Part shown: piece by piece, positions 41,997 to 51,475 of the stretch
Numbering within the stretch: position 1 is the first letter of the stretch
Layout of the letters: each line of letters opens with the position of its first letter
Source: Salsuginibacillus halophilus
Lineage (GTDB): Bacteria; Bacillota; Bacilli; Bacillales; Marinococcaceae
Assembly: GCF_003014715.1 (NCBI RefSeq)
Contig: NZ_PYAV01000004.1
Location: 186,001-250,000 of the forward strand
DNA length: 64,000 nucleotides
Reading direction: 5' to 3'
The notes under the pieces: generated by a model
What the model was told of the DNA's origin: nothing
Databases searched by the model: none
Seen by the model: only the letters and a program-made list of their open reading frames with translations
Translations under genes and position numbers: made by a program

Positions 41997-42338
41997 TTAG
42001 TGTCGGAAAAATGGAATGACAAGCGGAATGCGGAAATGTTCGCCGGAATAAGCGCGGATACAGGCAATAATTAAAATGATAAATGCATAAAGTCCGATGA
42101 TCCACATGAAAAAGAACCCGATAAGAATAACGGTAAGAATGCCGGCGATAATATTGTAAATCGCGATGGAGATATGCAGGTTCATCGCTTCTTTGCCGTG
42201 AAAATCGACAAAACTTGAGTCGTCTCGTTTTATCAGCCAAATGATGAGCGGGCCAATAAACCAAGTGAAAATCCCAAGCAAATGAATTAACATCGCCATG
42301 GTACGATCATTTTCTGCTGGCTGCTGTTGTGTGCTCAT
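41997..42338 (-). CDS. DUF4870 (Tic20-like) membrane protein 3
   Basis: 113 residues: TMAMLIHLLGIFTWFIGPLI, SFVDFHGKEAMNLHISIAIY and a final EHFRIPLVIPFFRH. Closest to copy 1. It is first of the leftward group 41997-41673-41261 and starts after GGAGGG. Triplication with conserved FHGK/YHGK core suggests non-identical partners in one membrane complex, which is inference. Confidence 0.85.
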   Translation of the reverse strand: MSTQQQPAENDRTMAMLIHLLGIFTWFIGPLIIWLIKRDDSSFVDFHGKEAMNLHISIAIYNIIAGILTVILIGFFFMWIIGLYAFIILIIACIRAYSGEHFRIPLVIPFFRH

Positions 42339-42608
42339 AAAAACCCTCCTTCCTTTCAGTTTATGTCAAAATATGAATCTTTCGTTTCATCGTAGCACAA
42401 ATTGACAAAAGTCGGTATGTTTTTTCATAGGTTGTGAACCACCAACAAGGCATCAGGTAGAAATTGCGGAGCAACCAGATGCATGTATAGTGAAGACTGT
42501 CGCGCACGATTCGCCCTTTGCCGTTGACAGAATTTTTACAGTCTTTTCGGAATAAATATTTAAACTTACCGAAAGTAGTGATAAACTAAGAGTAGAAATT
42601 AACAACCG

Positions 42609-42671
42609 GAAAGATGCATCTAAAAGTCGTATCTTGGGCGTGCACTTCAACTTCAGCGGCTGCATCTTTTC
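42609..42671 (+). promoter_or_regulatory. Inverted repeat in the mqo leader
   Basis: AAAGATGCA (42610-42618) and TGCATCTTT (42661-42669) can close a hairpin with a 42-base interior just before the mqo ribosome site. No known riboswitch is recognised. The upstream part 42340-42600 holds two TTGACA boxes (42402, 42524) without convincing -10 partners. Confidence 0.4.
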
Positions 42672-42700
42672 TATTAAACAAATAGGGAGTATGACAGTAT

Positions 42701-44209
42701 ATGAGCGAAAAAACAATGAAAACCGATGTCATTTTAATTGGTGCAGGGATTATGAGTGCAACGTTAGGAACGCTTTTGAAGGAAGTGGCACCGCATTTGA
42801 ACATTCGTGTGTTTGAGCGGCTTGAACGCGCCGGTGAGGAGAGTTCGAATGTTTGGAATAATGCGGGGACCGGTCACGCGGCGTTATGTGAATTAAATTA
42901 CACGCATGAACTAGAAGATGGTTCGATTGATATTACAAAGGCAGAAAAAGTGAATGAGCAGTTTCAAGTGTCGAAGCAGTTCTGGGCGTATCTTGTCAAC
43001 ACGCAGCGTATCCAGCGTCCGGAAGAGTTTATCGCGCCGCTTCCGCATATTAGCTTTGTGCAGGGAGAAAATGATGTAGACTTTTTGCGTAAGCGCTTTC
43101 ACAAAATGGCGGCAAATCCATTGTTTCAGGAAATGGCATATTCTGAAGATCCGAAGCAGCTTGAGGAATGGATTCCGCTTATGATGAAAGACCGCACATT
43201 GACTGAGCCGATCGCTGCGACAAAAATTGATGGCGGTACGGATGTCGATTTTGGCGATTTGACGCATAAGTTGTTCAGCCACTTAGAGGCTGCCGGTGAG
43301 GTTGAAGTGAACTATGAGCACAGTGTGGAAGATATCTCTCGGACAGCAGACGGTGCTTGGGAAGTGAAGATTAAAGATTTGGCGAATGACCGGATTGAGC
43401 ATCATAACGCCGGCTTCGTGTTTATCGGCGGCGGGGGCGGCAGTCTCCACCTATTGCAGAAAACGGGCATTCCGGAGTCGAAAAATATTGGCGGTTTCCC
43501 GGTAAGCGGGCAGTTTATGGTATGCAGCAACCAAGAAGTGGTGCACGAACACTTCTCCAAAGTTTACGGCAAAGCAAAAGTCGGCGCGCCGCCAATGTCG
43601 GTGCCGCACTTGGATACTCGCATCATTGACGGCGAGCCGGCCTTGTTGTTCGGCCCGTTTGCTGGCTTTTCACCGAAGTTTTTAAAGACAGGCTCACTCA
43701 TGGATTTAATGAAGTCTGTCCGTAAAGATAACTTGTTCACAATGGCCGCAGCCGGTGCGAAAAATATGCCGCTCACGAAATATTTGATTGAGCAGGTGCT
43801 GCAGTCAAAAGAAAAGCGGATGGAAGAACTGCGCGAATTTATCCCGACAGCGCAAAGTGAAGACTGGGATTTAGTCACCGCCGGCCAGCGCGTGCAGGTG
43901 ATCAAAGATACAGACGGCGGTGGGAAGGGGACGCTGCAGTTTGGCACCGAAGTCGTCACTTCTGCAGACGGCTCGATCTCTGCGCTCCTTGGCGCATCAC
44001 CCGGTGCCTCCACAGCAGTCTCTGTTATGCTCGAAGTCATGGAGCGCTGCTTCCCGGAAGATATGGAGCAGTGGGCACCGAAGATTCGCGAAATGATCCC
44101 GTCGTACGGCGTCAATCTCGTCGACGATCCAGAATTGCTCCAACGCGTACACGAAACGACAGACGAAGCCCTCCAGCTCCGCAGCGAGCCGGAACTCCAG
44201 CTTTCATAA
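42701..44209 (+). CDS. mqo: Malate:quinone oxidoreductase
   Basis: Peripheral membrane FAD enzyme that oxidises malate to oxaloacetate and passes electrons to quinone, part of the citric acid cycle. The FAD motif [10 protein letters not shown] is near residue 15, and family motifs [20 protein letters not shown] and [20 protein letters not shown] are clear. 502 residues, as usual. Start ATG 42701 has only a distant AGGGAG (13 bases); an internal ATG at 42716 lacks a site. Stand-alone gene with a strong terminator. Confidence 0.95.
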   Translation: MSEKTMKTDVILIGAGIMSATLGTLLKEVAPHLNIRVFERLERAGEESSNVWNNAGTGHAALCELNYTHELEDGSIDITKAEKVNEQFQVSKQFWAYLVNTQRIQRPEEFIAPLPHISFVQGENDVDFLRKRFHKMAANPLFQEMAYSEDPKQLEEWIPLMMKDRTLTEPIAATKIDGGTDVDFGDLTHKLFSHLEAAGEVEVNYEHSVEDISRTADGAWEVKIKDLANDRIEHHNAGFVFIGGGGGSLHLLQKTGIPESKNIGGFPVSGQFMVCSNQEVVHEHFSKVYGKAKVGAPPMSVPHLDTRIIDGEPALLFGPFAGFSPKFLKTGSLMDLMKSVRKDNLFTMAAAGAKNMPLTKYLIEQVLQSKEKRMEELREFIPTAQSEDWDLVTAGQRVQVIKDTDGGGKGTLQFGTEVVTSADGSISALLGASPGASTAVSVMLEVMERCFPEDMEQWAPKIREMIPSYGVNLVDDPELLQRVHETTDEALQLRSEPELQLS

Positions 44210-44216
44210 TCGGATT

Positions 44217-44246
44217 AAACCGCCGGCTGTGCGCCGGCGGTTTTTT
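44217..44246 (+). terminator. mqo terminator
   Basis: Perfect 11-bp stem AAACCGCCGGC (44217-44227) / GCCGGCGGTTT (44233-44243) with T run. Confidence 0.88.
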
Positions 44247-44247
44247 A

Positions 44248-44570
44248 CGTGGCGCGGCCGGTTCTGCGCGATTGGGGCAAAATGTGCGCGGCTGTGGCAG
44301 TTACTGCGCGATTGGGGCAAAATGTGCGCGGCTGGGTGTGGTTACTGCGCGATTGGGGCAAAATGTGCGCGATTGGGGCAGCTACTGCGCGATTGAGTAG
44401 AAATGTGCGCGGCTGGGGCGAATAGTGCGCAGGGTTACTGCACGTGTGAGAGTGATAACTGCCCGCGTGGGAGAATAACTGCACGGTTGATGAGAAAGCT
44501 GCACGTGTGGGAGGATTACTGCCCGCATATGAGAATAACTGCCCGCGTGCCCGGATACCTGCGCAAGTTA
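44248..44570 (+). repeat. Tandem array A11
   Basis: About fifteen units. First part alternates GTTACTGCGCGATTGGGGCA and AAATGTGCGCGGCTGGG types; second part (from about 44440) uses TGCACG and TGCCCG types such as ATAACTGCCCGCGTGGGAGA. Bounded by terminators of convergent genes. Confidence 0.82.
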
Positions 44571-44586
44571 GTCAATGCCATACGAA

Positions 44587-44610
44587 AGCCGCCGGCAACT
44601 GCCGGCGGCT
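44587..44610 (-). terminator. Terminator of SLH-CAP paralogue 2
   Basis: Perfect 10-bp stem AGCCGCCGGC (44587-44596) / GCCGGCGGCT (44601-44610) with loop AACT; on the minus strand followed by TTTCGT. Confidence 0.75.
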
Positions 44611-44621
44611 CCACATTCATC

Positions 44622-46046
44622 TTATTCTCTGCCGAATTTCTGCGTATAACGAGGGTTGCCATTTGCATAAGAAATGCCGACGCCGAGGGCATCAAAGTTA
44701 TCTCTTAAAATATTTGCCCGGTGGCCCGGGGAGTTCATCAAGCCGCGATGGGAGTCGTGGACATATTGATAACCGCCGCTAATATTTTCGCCGCCGTAAC
44801 TGTAATCAGAAATATTAGCTTCATTAAATCGATCCGCCGGGGTGCGGCCATCTAAACTGTTGTGGTTAAAGTAATTATTTTCAGCCATATCAAGACTGTG
44901 TGCATAAGCTACAGCTGCAATTTCATCAGATGAAGTGAGTGTTTCTAAGCCATGGTAGGCACGTTCAGCGTTCACGTAATCGAACATCTGTTCAGCTGAT
45001 GAAGCGGCGAGCGTTTCATCTTGATCTGGAAATGGCGCGTCAAAGTCTTGGTCGAGCACAAGTGCATGAACAAGCACATCTTCATCTGGGATATGTTCAT
45101 CATAGCCAAGGTCAATAGAAACATTTTCGGAAAGCTCGTCCACTGCCGTATCAGCTTCACTGCAGCTCATCCCCTTTTCGAGGCCAGCAGGGTTTTCAAA
45201 TGATGTATGGAGGGTGAAAAAACCAATGACCTCGTTTTCATACACTGCAAAGCTAACGAAGTCTTCGTAGCTGTCGTGATACGTATGCCAATCAAAACCT
45301 TGCCGAGCCGGCGTTACGCGCTCAGGGGTGCCTAGTGTGGCTGTTAGTGTCGAAGTCGTTTCACCAATTGCAACGCCTTGAGCAGCAATTTGCTCATCCG
45401 TTGGTTCACGCTCGTCGTTATCTTCTTCCGGCGGAGCAGGCGCTCCATGGTCCATATAATGCAGCGTGTCAGAAAGCAATGTTGCAAATTCAGCTCGTGT
45501 AACGGCGTCATTTGGTGCGAATGTATCTGAATCATAACCGTTAATGATGCCGCTGCCGGCTAAATTTTCAATGGTGTCTTGTGCCCAGTGACCGACAGCA
45601 TCTGCAAAAGAAGCAGTTTCTTGCGGATCAAAACCAACTTCGCGCTCGAGAGTCGCTGCCGATTCAGCCCGGGTGATGCTGTTCTCCGGTTTGAACAAAT
45701 TGTCTTCATAACCTTCAAACAACCCAGCTTCTGTCACTGCGGAAATATAATGAATGAACGGGTGATCCGTCTCAAGATCAGCAAATTGTAACGCGGTCTC
45801 ACTGTCTCCGTTTAGATCAAAGCCACGTGTAAGCATAGCCGATGCTTCTGCGCGTGAAATCTTGTCATCCGGGCCAAATGTACCGTCGCCGTAACCTTGA
45901 ATGTGACCCGCTGCAGTCATCTCCTGAATCTCGGCTTCTGCCCAATGATTTTCAACATCAGTAAACGGTGCTGCTGAAGCAGATGGCGCAGCTAGTATCA
46001 TAGCCAGTGTGCCTAGTACGCCTGCACTTATCCAATGTTTTTGCAT
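44622..46046 (-). CDS. SLH-domain CAP superfamily surface protein 2
   Basis: 474 residues. Signal peptide about 1-25, three SLH domains (FTDVENHWAEAEI; GYGDGTFGPDDKISRAE; repeats to about 195), a CAP-associated domain (TLGTPERVTPARQGFDWHTY) and a C-terminal CAP domain with intact cavity residues: AYAHSLDM, FNHNSLDG, GGENISGG and SPGHRANIL. Paralogue of 8111-9604 and 46207-47976. The start follows AAGGAGG on the minus strand. Likely wall-attached; substrate unknown. Confidence 0.9.
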   Translation of the reverse strand: MQKHWISAGVLGTLAMILAAPSASAAPFTDVENHWAEAEIQEMTAAGHIQGYGDGTFGPDDKISRAEASAMLTRGFDLNGDSETALQFADLETDHPFIHYISAVTEAGLFEGYEDNLFKPENSITRAESAATLEREVGFDPQETASFADAVGHWAQDTIENLAGSGIINGYDSDTFAPNDAVTRAEFATLLSDTLHYMDHGAPAPPEEDNDEREPTDEQIAAQGVAIGETTSTLTATLGTPERVTPARQGFDWHTYHDSYEDFVSFAVYENEVIGFFTLHTSFENPAGLEKGMSCSEADTAVDELSENVSIDLGYDEHIPDEDVLVHALVLDQDFDAPFPDQDETLAASSAEQMFDYVNAERAYHGLETLTSSDEIAAVAYAHSLDMAENNYFNHNSLDGRTPADRFNEANISDYSYGGENISGGYQYVHDSHRGLMNSPGHRANILRDNFDALGVGISYANGNPRYTQKFGRE

Positions 46047-46174
46047 TTTGCGACCTCCTTAGGTGGTTGTTATGTTAACTATAGCAAAAAACAACGTCAC
46101 TGCGTTGATAGTTACAAAGTTTTAATGTGATCTCAAAGCGGGAAGGTGGCAGGGTGCTTTTCGAATAAAAATAA

Positions 46175-46202
46175 AGCACCGCCGGCGGCTGCCGGCGGTG
46201 CT
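46175..46202 (-). terminator. Terminator of SLH-CAP paralogue 3
   Basis: Perfect 12-bp stem AGCACCGCCGGC (46175-46186) / GCCGGCGGTGCT (46191-46202); on the minus strand followed by TTATTTTTATT. Confidence 0.85.
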
Positions 46203-46206
46203 GACC

Positions 46207-47976
46207 TTATTCGCTTCCGAACGTATGGGTGTAGCGGTGATTATCATCATGTAAGGCAACACCGATGCCAATTGCATCTACGTCTTCATCAAGAAAAGTA
46301 TCACGGTCGAAGTTTCTATTCATGAGACCACGATGGATGGTTCGTCCAAATCCGAAACCACCCCGAACACTTGCGTCAGCGTAGTTATATTCGGAGATGT
46401 CAGCATCATTAAATCTGTCTGCTAAAGAGACGCCGTCTTGATTTTCGCGGTTGATATAATTATTGACGGCCATATCATCGCTGTGTTCCCGGGAAACATC
46501 TGCAATTTCATCTGACCATTCAAGTGGTTCTACGCCTTCATGCACGCGCTCTGCGTTAATATAGTCAAACATCTGGTTAGCGATTGCTTTTTCTAAAGTT
46601 TCATCTTGCTCAGGTGTCGGTGGACCAAAATCGCGTGCTCTAACATGCATTTCAACGAGTGCTTCATCTTCTTCTGAAAGAGTGTCATAACCAGGGGAAA
46701 ATAATGCAAGGTCCTGCATCTCATCCATGGCTTCTTCTGTTTCCTCCTGCGTCGTGCCCATCTCTAAACCTTCAGGGTTATCAAAAGATTGGTGGAAGGT
46801 AAGAAACCCAACGACTTCATCATCGTAAACTGCAAAGCTCTCAAAGTCTTCGTATTCATCGTGATACGTATGCCAGTCAAACCCTTGGCGGCTTGGCGAG
46901 ATCCGCTCGGGCTCGCCATGAGTTGCCGTTAACGTTCGGGCCGGGTCACCAAGTTCAATATGATGATGAGAAATGGAATAGACTGGTGGCTCAAGATCAC
47001 TCAATGAATCGTCTTCATAAAAATACAAAGAGGCTGAATCTGAACCAGGTGTAAAAGTAAACATCTCTTTATCTAAAGTGTTTGGTCCAAGATAGACGCC
47101 GAGGTCATTGTAGTAAACAATTTCTTGTATGCGCGTATTATGATCCATTGTAATTGTACTCCCGTGAAAGTGGACTGGTTCTTCCACGATAACGTCGTTG
47201 AAATACAAGTTGGTGACATCATCAAATACTTCAACGTTTTGAACAGAGTCGCCGGATATCCTTACATCATTATGTTCGACGACAACTGAATCAATGAAAG
47301 GATCAACTTCAATAACTTGATTGTGTTCTTCTGTGACGACAGTTTGCAAATCTTCATATGAAATATTTTCCAGTTGGTGTTCTAAATAGTGAAGCGTACT
47401 TGAGAGCATATTAGAAAATTCAGCTCGTGAAACGGCATCATCTGGCCCATAGTAGTTATTCGAATAGCCGTTAATAATGTTATTTCCAGCTAAATTCTCA
47501 ATGGAACTAACCGCCCAGTGGCTGTTTGTATCTGGAAAGGATCTCGTTTCTTCAGGATCAAAACCAGCGATTCGCTCCAGCATAACAGCCGTTTCAGCCC
47601 GTGTGATCTCCGCATTTGGTTGGAAACGATTATCCGCGTAGCCTCGTAAGATTTCATTTTCCACAGCCGCGGATATGTAGTGAATTAATGGATGTTCTGA
47701 GTCTATATCCGAAAAGGCGGAACCTGCCTCAATATCTCCCTCTAGTTCAAAAGCTCGCGATAGCATCGCAGAAGCCTCAGCACGGCTGATTTCAGCATTC
47801 GGCCGAAACGTTTGATCCGCGTAACCTTGAATGTAGCCGGCTTCACTCATTTCCATAATTTGATCTGCCGCCCAATGATCTTCGATGTCTGTAAATGTAG
47901 TAGCAGACGCGGAAGTAGTTGTGAGCGCAGCCGTAAGCGCTACTACAGCACTTCCCCCAATCCAAGCTTTCTTCAT
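46207..47976 (-). CDS. SLH-domain protein with degenerate CAP domain
   Basis: 589 residues from ATG 47976 (AAGGGGG upstream); the open frame further upstream runs through tandem repeats and is not expected to be translated. Signal peptide, three SLH domains, then an extra region (about residues 205-310: many short strands such as VVVEHNDVRISG, LYFNDVIVEEPV, VYYNDLGVYLG) suggesting a beta-helix, a CAP-associated domain, and a CAP-like end. The CAP cavity is not kept: FNHNS is NYINREN, GGEN is DASVRGG, and SPGHR is NRNFDRD, although REHSDDM remains. Probably structural or binding. Confidence 0.85.
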   Translation of the reverse strand: MKKAWIGGSAVVALTAALTTTSASATTFTDIEDHWAADQIMEMSEAGYIQGYADQTFRPNAEISRAEASAMLSRAFELEGDIEAGSAFSDIDSEHPLIHYISAAVENEILRGYADNRFQPNAEITRAETAVMLERIAGFDPEETRSFPDTNSHWAVSSIENLAGNNIINGYSNNYYGPDDAVSRAEFSNMLSSTLHYLEHQLENISYEDLQTVVTEEHNQVIEVDPFIDSVVVEHNDVRISGDSVQNVEVFDDVTNLYFNDVIVEEPVHFHGSTITMDHNTRIQEIVYYNDLGVYLGPNTLDKEMFTFTPGSDSASLYFYEDDSLSDLEPPVYSISHHHIELGDPARTLTATHGEPERISPSRQGFDWHTYHDEYEDFESFAVYDDEVVGFLTFHQSFDNPEGLEMGTTQEETEEAMDEMQDLALFSPGYDTLSEEDEALVEMHVRARDFGPPTPEQDETLEKAIANQMFDYINAERVHEGVEPLEWSDEIADVSREHSDDMAVNNYINRENQDGVSLADRFNDADISEYNYADASVRGGFGFGRTIHRGLMNRNFDRDTFLDEDVDAIGIGVALHDDNHRYTHTFGSE

Positions 47977-48032
47977 AAAAATCCCCCTTATTGAAATGTA
48001 AGAATAATTATACCATGAATTATAGATATATC

Positions 48033-48185
48033 TACGCACGGTCGAGGAGATTACTGCACGTGTAGGAGGGTTTACTGCACGTGTAGGAGAGATTACTGCA
48101 CGCGTAGGAGAGATTACTGCACGCGTGGGAAGAAAGCTGCACGCGTGGGAGGTAATTGAACGAATGAGCAATTATTCTACGCGTC
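48033..48185 (+). repeat. Tandem array A12 (TGCACG type)
   Basis: Seven units of about 21 bp, consensus GATTACTGCACGCGTAGGAGA, degenerate at both ends (TCTACGCACGGTC, GAACGAATGAGC). Lies upstream of the SLH gene and downstream of the peroxidase gene, both leftward. Confidence 0.8.
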
Positions 48186-48205
48186 TGCCCCTAACTTCGC
48201 TAACT

Positions 48206-48240
48206 GAAAATCCCCCACCGGCATTTCGGCGGGGGATTTC
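48206..48240 (-). terminator. Terminator of the glutathione peroxidase gene
   Basis: GAAAATCCCCC with CCG pairs to CGG with GGGGGATTTC; loop GCATTT. Overlaps the end of the gene. Confidence 0.8.
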
Positions 48241-48241
48241 A

Positions 48242-48808
48242 TTACGTCGCTGCGCTGAAGTTGACGAGCTGGCGAATGTCTTTTTCGAAATCAAGGGGCT
48301 CATCGGTCGGTTCGTAACGGCGGAGCACTTTACCATCGCCGGTGATGAGAAACTTAGTGAAGTTCCACTTGATTGTGTCGCCGCTTAATAAATCCGGATA
48401 GCGGTCGGTAATGATCTTTTTCATTAATTTTGCTGTAGGGGTGTTTAAGTTGAAGCCTTGAAATGACTTTGTGTTCTGTAAGTACGTAAAGAGCGGATGG
48501 GCGTTTTCACCGTTTACATCGATCTTTTTAAACATGGGAAAGGTGACGCCGAAGTTTGCTTTACAGTGAGAAGTCATTTCGTCATCAGCTTTAGGCTCTT
48601 GTTCAGCAAATTGGTTGCACGGGAACCCGAGAATTTCAAAGTTCTCCCCACCGTAGCGGCTGTACAGTTTCTGCAAGTCTTCAAGCTGAGGTGTAAACCC
48701 ACATTCGGTGGCGGTGTTTACGACTAAAAGAACCTTTCCTTTGTAATCAGCGAGGGATACCTCTTGACCGTTCGCTTTTTCGGCTGTGAAATCATAAATT
48801 TGTGTCAT
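48242..48808 (-). CDS. bsaA: Glutathione peroxidase family thiol peroxidase
   Basis: 188 residues from ATG 48808 (AGGAGGAAG upstream). Reduces hydroperoxides; bacterial Cys-type members use thioredoxin or bacillithiol-type donors. Peroxidatic Cys36 sits in NTATECGFTPQ, followed by the GFPCNQFAEQEP signature (Gln66) and the Trp/Asn of IKWNFTKFL; Cys82 in SHCKANFG is the likely resolving cysteine. B. subtilis BsaA is the named homologue. Confidence 0.9.
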   Translation of the reverse strand: MTQIYDFTAEKANGQEVSLADYKGKVLLVVNTATECGFTPQLEDLQKLYSRYGGENFEILGFPCNQFAEQEPKADDEMTSHCKANFGVTFPMFKKIDVNGENAHPLFTYLQNTKSFQGFNLNTPTAKLMKKIITDRYPDLLSGDTIKWNFTKFLITGDGKVLRRYEPTDEPLDFEKDIRQLVNFSAAT

Positions 48809-49156
48809 ACACTTCCTCCTTAAACTGTTAACGTTGCGCCGTCTCTGTCGAATTATGTTGAAACGTGCAAGCAATCTAAGGATATGTTCCCATGAAATAA
48901 GTCGAGTAAACGTAAAAGCATCACGAATTTTGTGTCAATTATGTGAAAAGGTTTTATAGGGAAAGACGAAAGGATTGTAAACATGAGGAACTGAAGCTTG
49001 TAATTAGGTTGTGAGCGCGTATGCCAGGGAAAGAACCAGTTTTAGAAAGCGACAGCATGTATGGTTATAAGGTGATGCAAAACAACATTTTAATTCCCTG
49101 AATGGGCATGAACACTGGATTTTGAAAACGTTAACAGATTTAATTTTTAAAAATGT

Positions 49157-49209
49157 TTGACAAGGTTCGCGTGTTGCTCTACGATAAAAGTAACATCTGG
49201 TATACCAGA
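49157..49209 (+). promoter_or_regulatory. SigA promoter with GntR-type operator for the TRAP operon
   Basis: TTGACA (49157-49162), 17-base spacer, TACGAT (49180-49185). The perfect 14-bp palindrome TCTGGTATACCAGA (49196-49209) starts 10 bases after the -10, covering the expected early transcribed region. TGGTATACCA is the style of site bound by FadR-subfamily GntR regulators, and such a gene follows. Repression of its own operon is the natural reading. Confidence 0.75.
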
Positions 49210-49284
49210 CACCAAACACCAAATTAGAAAAAGTGAAAGAACAGTAAATAAGTGGGATACGCATGGCAAGGGAGTTCGTGTAGT

Positions 49285-49956
49285 ATGAAAAAAGTTGGGA
49301 AATTTGTCTCATATACGGATCAAGTTTACCGGGAAGTTAAGGGTGCGGTGATCAGTCAGGACATTGTTCCCGGCGAGACGCTGCAGGAGCGGCAGATTGC
49401 AGATACCCTTGGCGTGAGCCGTACCCCGGTACGCGAGGCGCTGAAGCGGCTGGAGTTTGAAGGATGGGTGGAGACGATTCCTTGGAAAGGTGTCGTTGTC
49501 AAAGAAATTGAGCGGCAGGATATTTTAGAAGTGTTTCAATGCCGTTATGCCAACGAAGGTTATGTCGCCAAGTTGATTGCGCCAACGATTGAGGACGCTC
49601 ACATTCAAGATTTAAACCGGATTGACCAACGTATGCGTGAAGCAGCAGCCGTTGTCAACCGGCAGGAATTTATTAATGAAGATCGTAACTTTCATATGTA
49701 TTTAGCCCAGCTGACCAACAACGAACGCTTAATTCAGTTTCTAGATCATTTAAGTGATCAGCTGCTTCGCTTAGGGATTCGGGCAGTGGCTGAAGAGGCT
49801 CGGATGGATGAGGCGCTTGAAGAACACAAGGCCATTATTCAAGCATTGAAAGCAAAAGCACCTGAAACTGCGGCGCAGGCTGTAGAAGCACATATTCAAA
49901 ACACAGAAAAAGTTGTCATGAACTTGATTGATGAGGAGGATTGGGAATGGGCGTAA
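49285..49956 (+). CDS. GntR family (FCD-type) transcription regulator
   Basis: 223 residues. N-terminal winged helix (LQERQIADTLGVSRTPVREALKRLE) and an all-helical C-terminal FCD ligand domain with metal-type residues (RNFHMYLA, EHKAIIQAL). AAGGGAG precedes ATG 49285. It is first in an operon for uptake and use of an organic acid or amide and probably senses that compound. Overlaps the next start. Confidence 0.9.
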   Translation: MKKVGKFVSYTDQVYREVKGAVISQDIVPGETLQERQIADTLGVSRTPVREALKRLEFEGWVETIPWKGVVVKEIERQDILEVFQCRYANEGYVAKLIAPTIEDAHIQDLNRIDQRMREAAAVVNRQEFINEDRNFHMYLAQLTNNERLIQFLDHLSDQLLRLGIRAVAEEARMDEALEEHKAIIQALKAKAPETAAQAVEAHIQNTEKVVMNLIDEEDWEWA

Positions 49957-50642
49957 CAAAAGATACCTTAGAGACACTTCGTATGCAGGTGCAGGGGAAT
50001 CCTGTTGATTTTACAGTAAGTGATGTGATCTGCATCGGCTATTCCGGCCGTAACCAGGAGAAAGTGAAAGAACACATTGAAGAACTTGCCGAGATTGGCA
50101 TTCCTCGCCCGGACCGGGTGCCGGCATTGTTTCCAATGCGTCGCAGCTCGCTTTTACAGGGCGGACCGCTGGAAGTAAACCACTTGGATTCTTCCGGTGA
50201 AGCTGAACCTGTCTTGATTTTTGGTGAAGACGAAGAAGACGTTTATTTATCGCTCGGCAGCGATCACACCGATCGGGATCTTGAAACCGTAAGCATCGCA
50301 AAGTCGAAGCAGGTGTGTGATAAGCCGTTGTCGCGAGAAGCTTGGAAGCTTTCTGAAGTTCTCCCACACTGGGATGAGTTGAAGTTAAAAACAGAAATCC
50401 GCGTTGAAGGTGCTTGGCAGACATATCAAGCGGCGGATGCGACGGCAATTATGCACTTTGACGATGTGCGGGCGTATTTAAAAGAACAACAGCTGCCGCT
50501 GAAGCAGGCGGTATATTACATTGGTACCGTGCCCCTGCTCGATGGATTTAAGTACGGCGATGCGTACCGGATGCAGCTGCATGACCCGGTGCTTGATCGG
50601 ACCCTTGTTTTAACTTACGAAGTCAAGCCGCTTGAGAACTAA
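49947..50642 (+). CDS. DUF2848 family protein
   Basis: 231 residues. Matches DUF2848 over its length: IGYSGRNQEKVKEHIEELAE, IPRPDRVPALFPM, SSGEAEPVLIFG and SLGSDHTDRDLE. The fold is thought to be related to fumarylacetoacetate hydrolase, and the genes often sit beside amidases and transporters in proteobacteria; no reaction is proven. ATG 49947 follows GAGGAGGA and overlaps the GntR stop by ten bases. Most members I can recall are from proteobacteria, so transfer is possible. Confidence 0.85.
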   Translation: MGVTKDTLETLRMQVQGNPVDFTVSDVICIGYSGRNQEKVKEHIEELAEIGIPRPDRVPALFPMRRSSLLQGGPLEVNHLDSSGEAEPVLIFGEDEEDVYLSLGSDHTDRDLETVSIAKSKQVCDKPLSREAWKLSEVLPHWDELKLKTEIRVEGAWQTYQAADATAIMHFDDVRAYLKEQQLPLKQAVYYIGTVPLLDGFKYGDAYRMQLHDPVLDRTLVLTYEVKPLEN

Positions 50643-50662
50643 ACTTAAGGAGGTGGATCAGT

Positions 50663-51451
50663 TTGAATATCACCATTTTTCAGATGGATGTCATTCCGGG
50701 AGATCCAGAGGCGAATCGTCAGCAAGTTCGGCGTTGGTTTGAAGAATCATTGAACGCGGCAGAAACCGATATTGTTGTGCTGCCGGAAATGTGGACAACG
50801 GCGTATACGCTGCCGGAACTAGCAGATATTGCAGAGCCGGCAGAAGGTAATGCTTCTACGCAACTGCTTCAGGAGCTTGCGGTGGCGCATGACGTGCACA
50901 TTATTGGCGGGTCGATTGCGGTGAAAGATGAGGAAAAGATTTTCAACCGTGCGCTTGTTGTCAATCGGCAGGGAGAGCTCATTTACACGTACGACAAAGT
51001 TCATCTCGTACCGATGCTCGATGAACCGGCGTATATGAACGGCGGCGAGGCACCGGCGGCGACGTTTGAACTAGATGGTGTGAAAATGGGCGTCATTATT
51101 TGCTTTGACCTTCGTTTTCCGGAAATGATCCGCAATCTTGCGCTTCAAGGAACAGAAGTTTTGTTTATCCCGGCGGAATGGCCGGATGCGCGCGCTGATC
51201 ACTGGGAAGTCTTGCAGCAGGCGCGGGCTTTAGAGAATCAAATGTATGTTGTGTCATCGAACAGAATCGGTGCCTATAACGGCGTCACTTTCGCCGGCCG
51301 TTCCATGGCGGTTTCACCATGGGGAGAGATAAAAACAAAAGGTTCGCAGGGAAAAGAGGAGGTACTCACGGCCTCATTGGATTTTGAACACGTGAAACAG
51401 GTACGGCAAGACGTACCAATATTCACAAGCCGGGTACCGGCATTTTATTAA
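50663..51451 (+). CDS. Carbon-nitrogen hydrolase (nitrilase superfamily)
   Basis: 262 residues from a TTG at 50663 (AAGGAGGTGG upstream). The Glu-Lys-Cys triad is complete: Glu42 (VLPEMW), Lys112 (YDKVHLVP) and Cys147 (IICFDLRFPE). It therefore should hydrolyse an amide or N-carbamoyl compound (for example an omega-amidase-like reaction). Next to DUF2848 and a TRAP transporter, it likely deaminates the imported compound or an intermediate. Confidence 0.9.
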   Translation: MNITIFQMDVIPGDPEANRQQVRRWFEESLNAAETDIVVLPEMWTTAYTLPELADIAEPAEGNASTQLLQELAVAHDVHIIGGSIAVKDEEKIFNRALVVNRQGELIYTYDKVHLVPMLDEPAYMNGGEAPAATFELDGVKMGVIICFDLRFPEMIRNLALQGTEVLFIPAEWPDARADHWEVLQQARALENQMYVVSSNRIGAYNGVTFAGRSMAVSPWGEIKTKGSQGKEEVLTASLDFEHVKQVRQDVPIFTSRVPAFY

Positions 51452-51475
51452 AGAGAGATTAAGGGGGAGTTTGTG

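Noticed and set aside
42402-42560. mqo promoter from TTGACA boxes at 42402 and 42524
   Set aside because: Neither has a convincing -10 at 16-18 bases, so no promoter is claimed.
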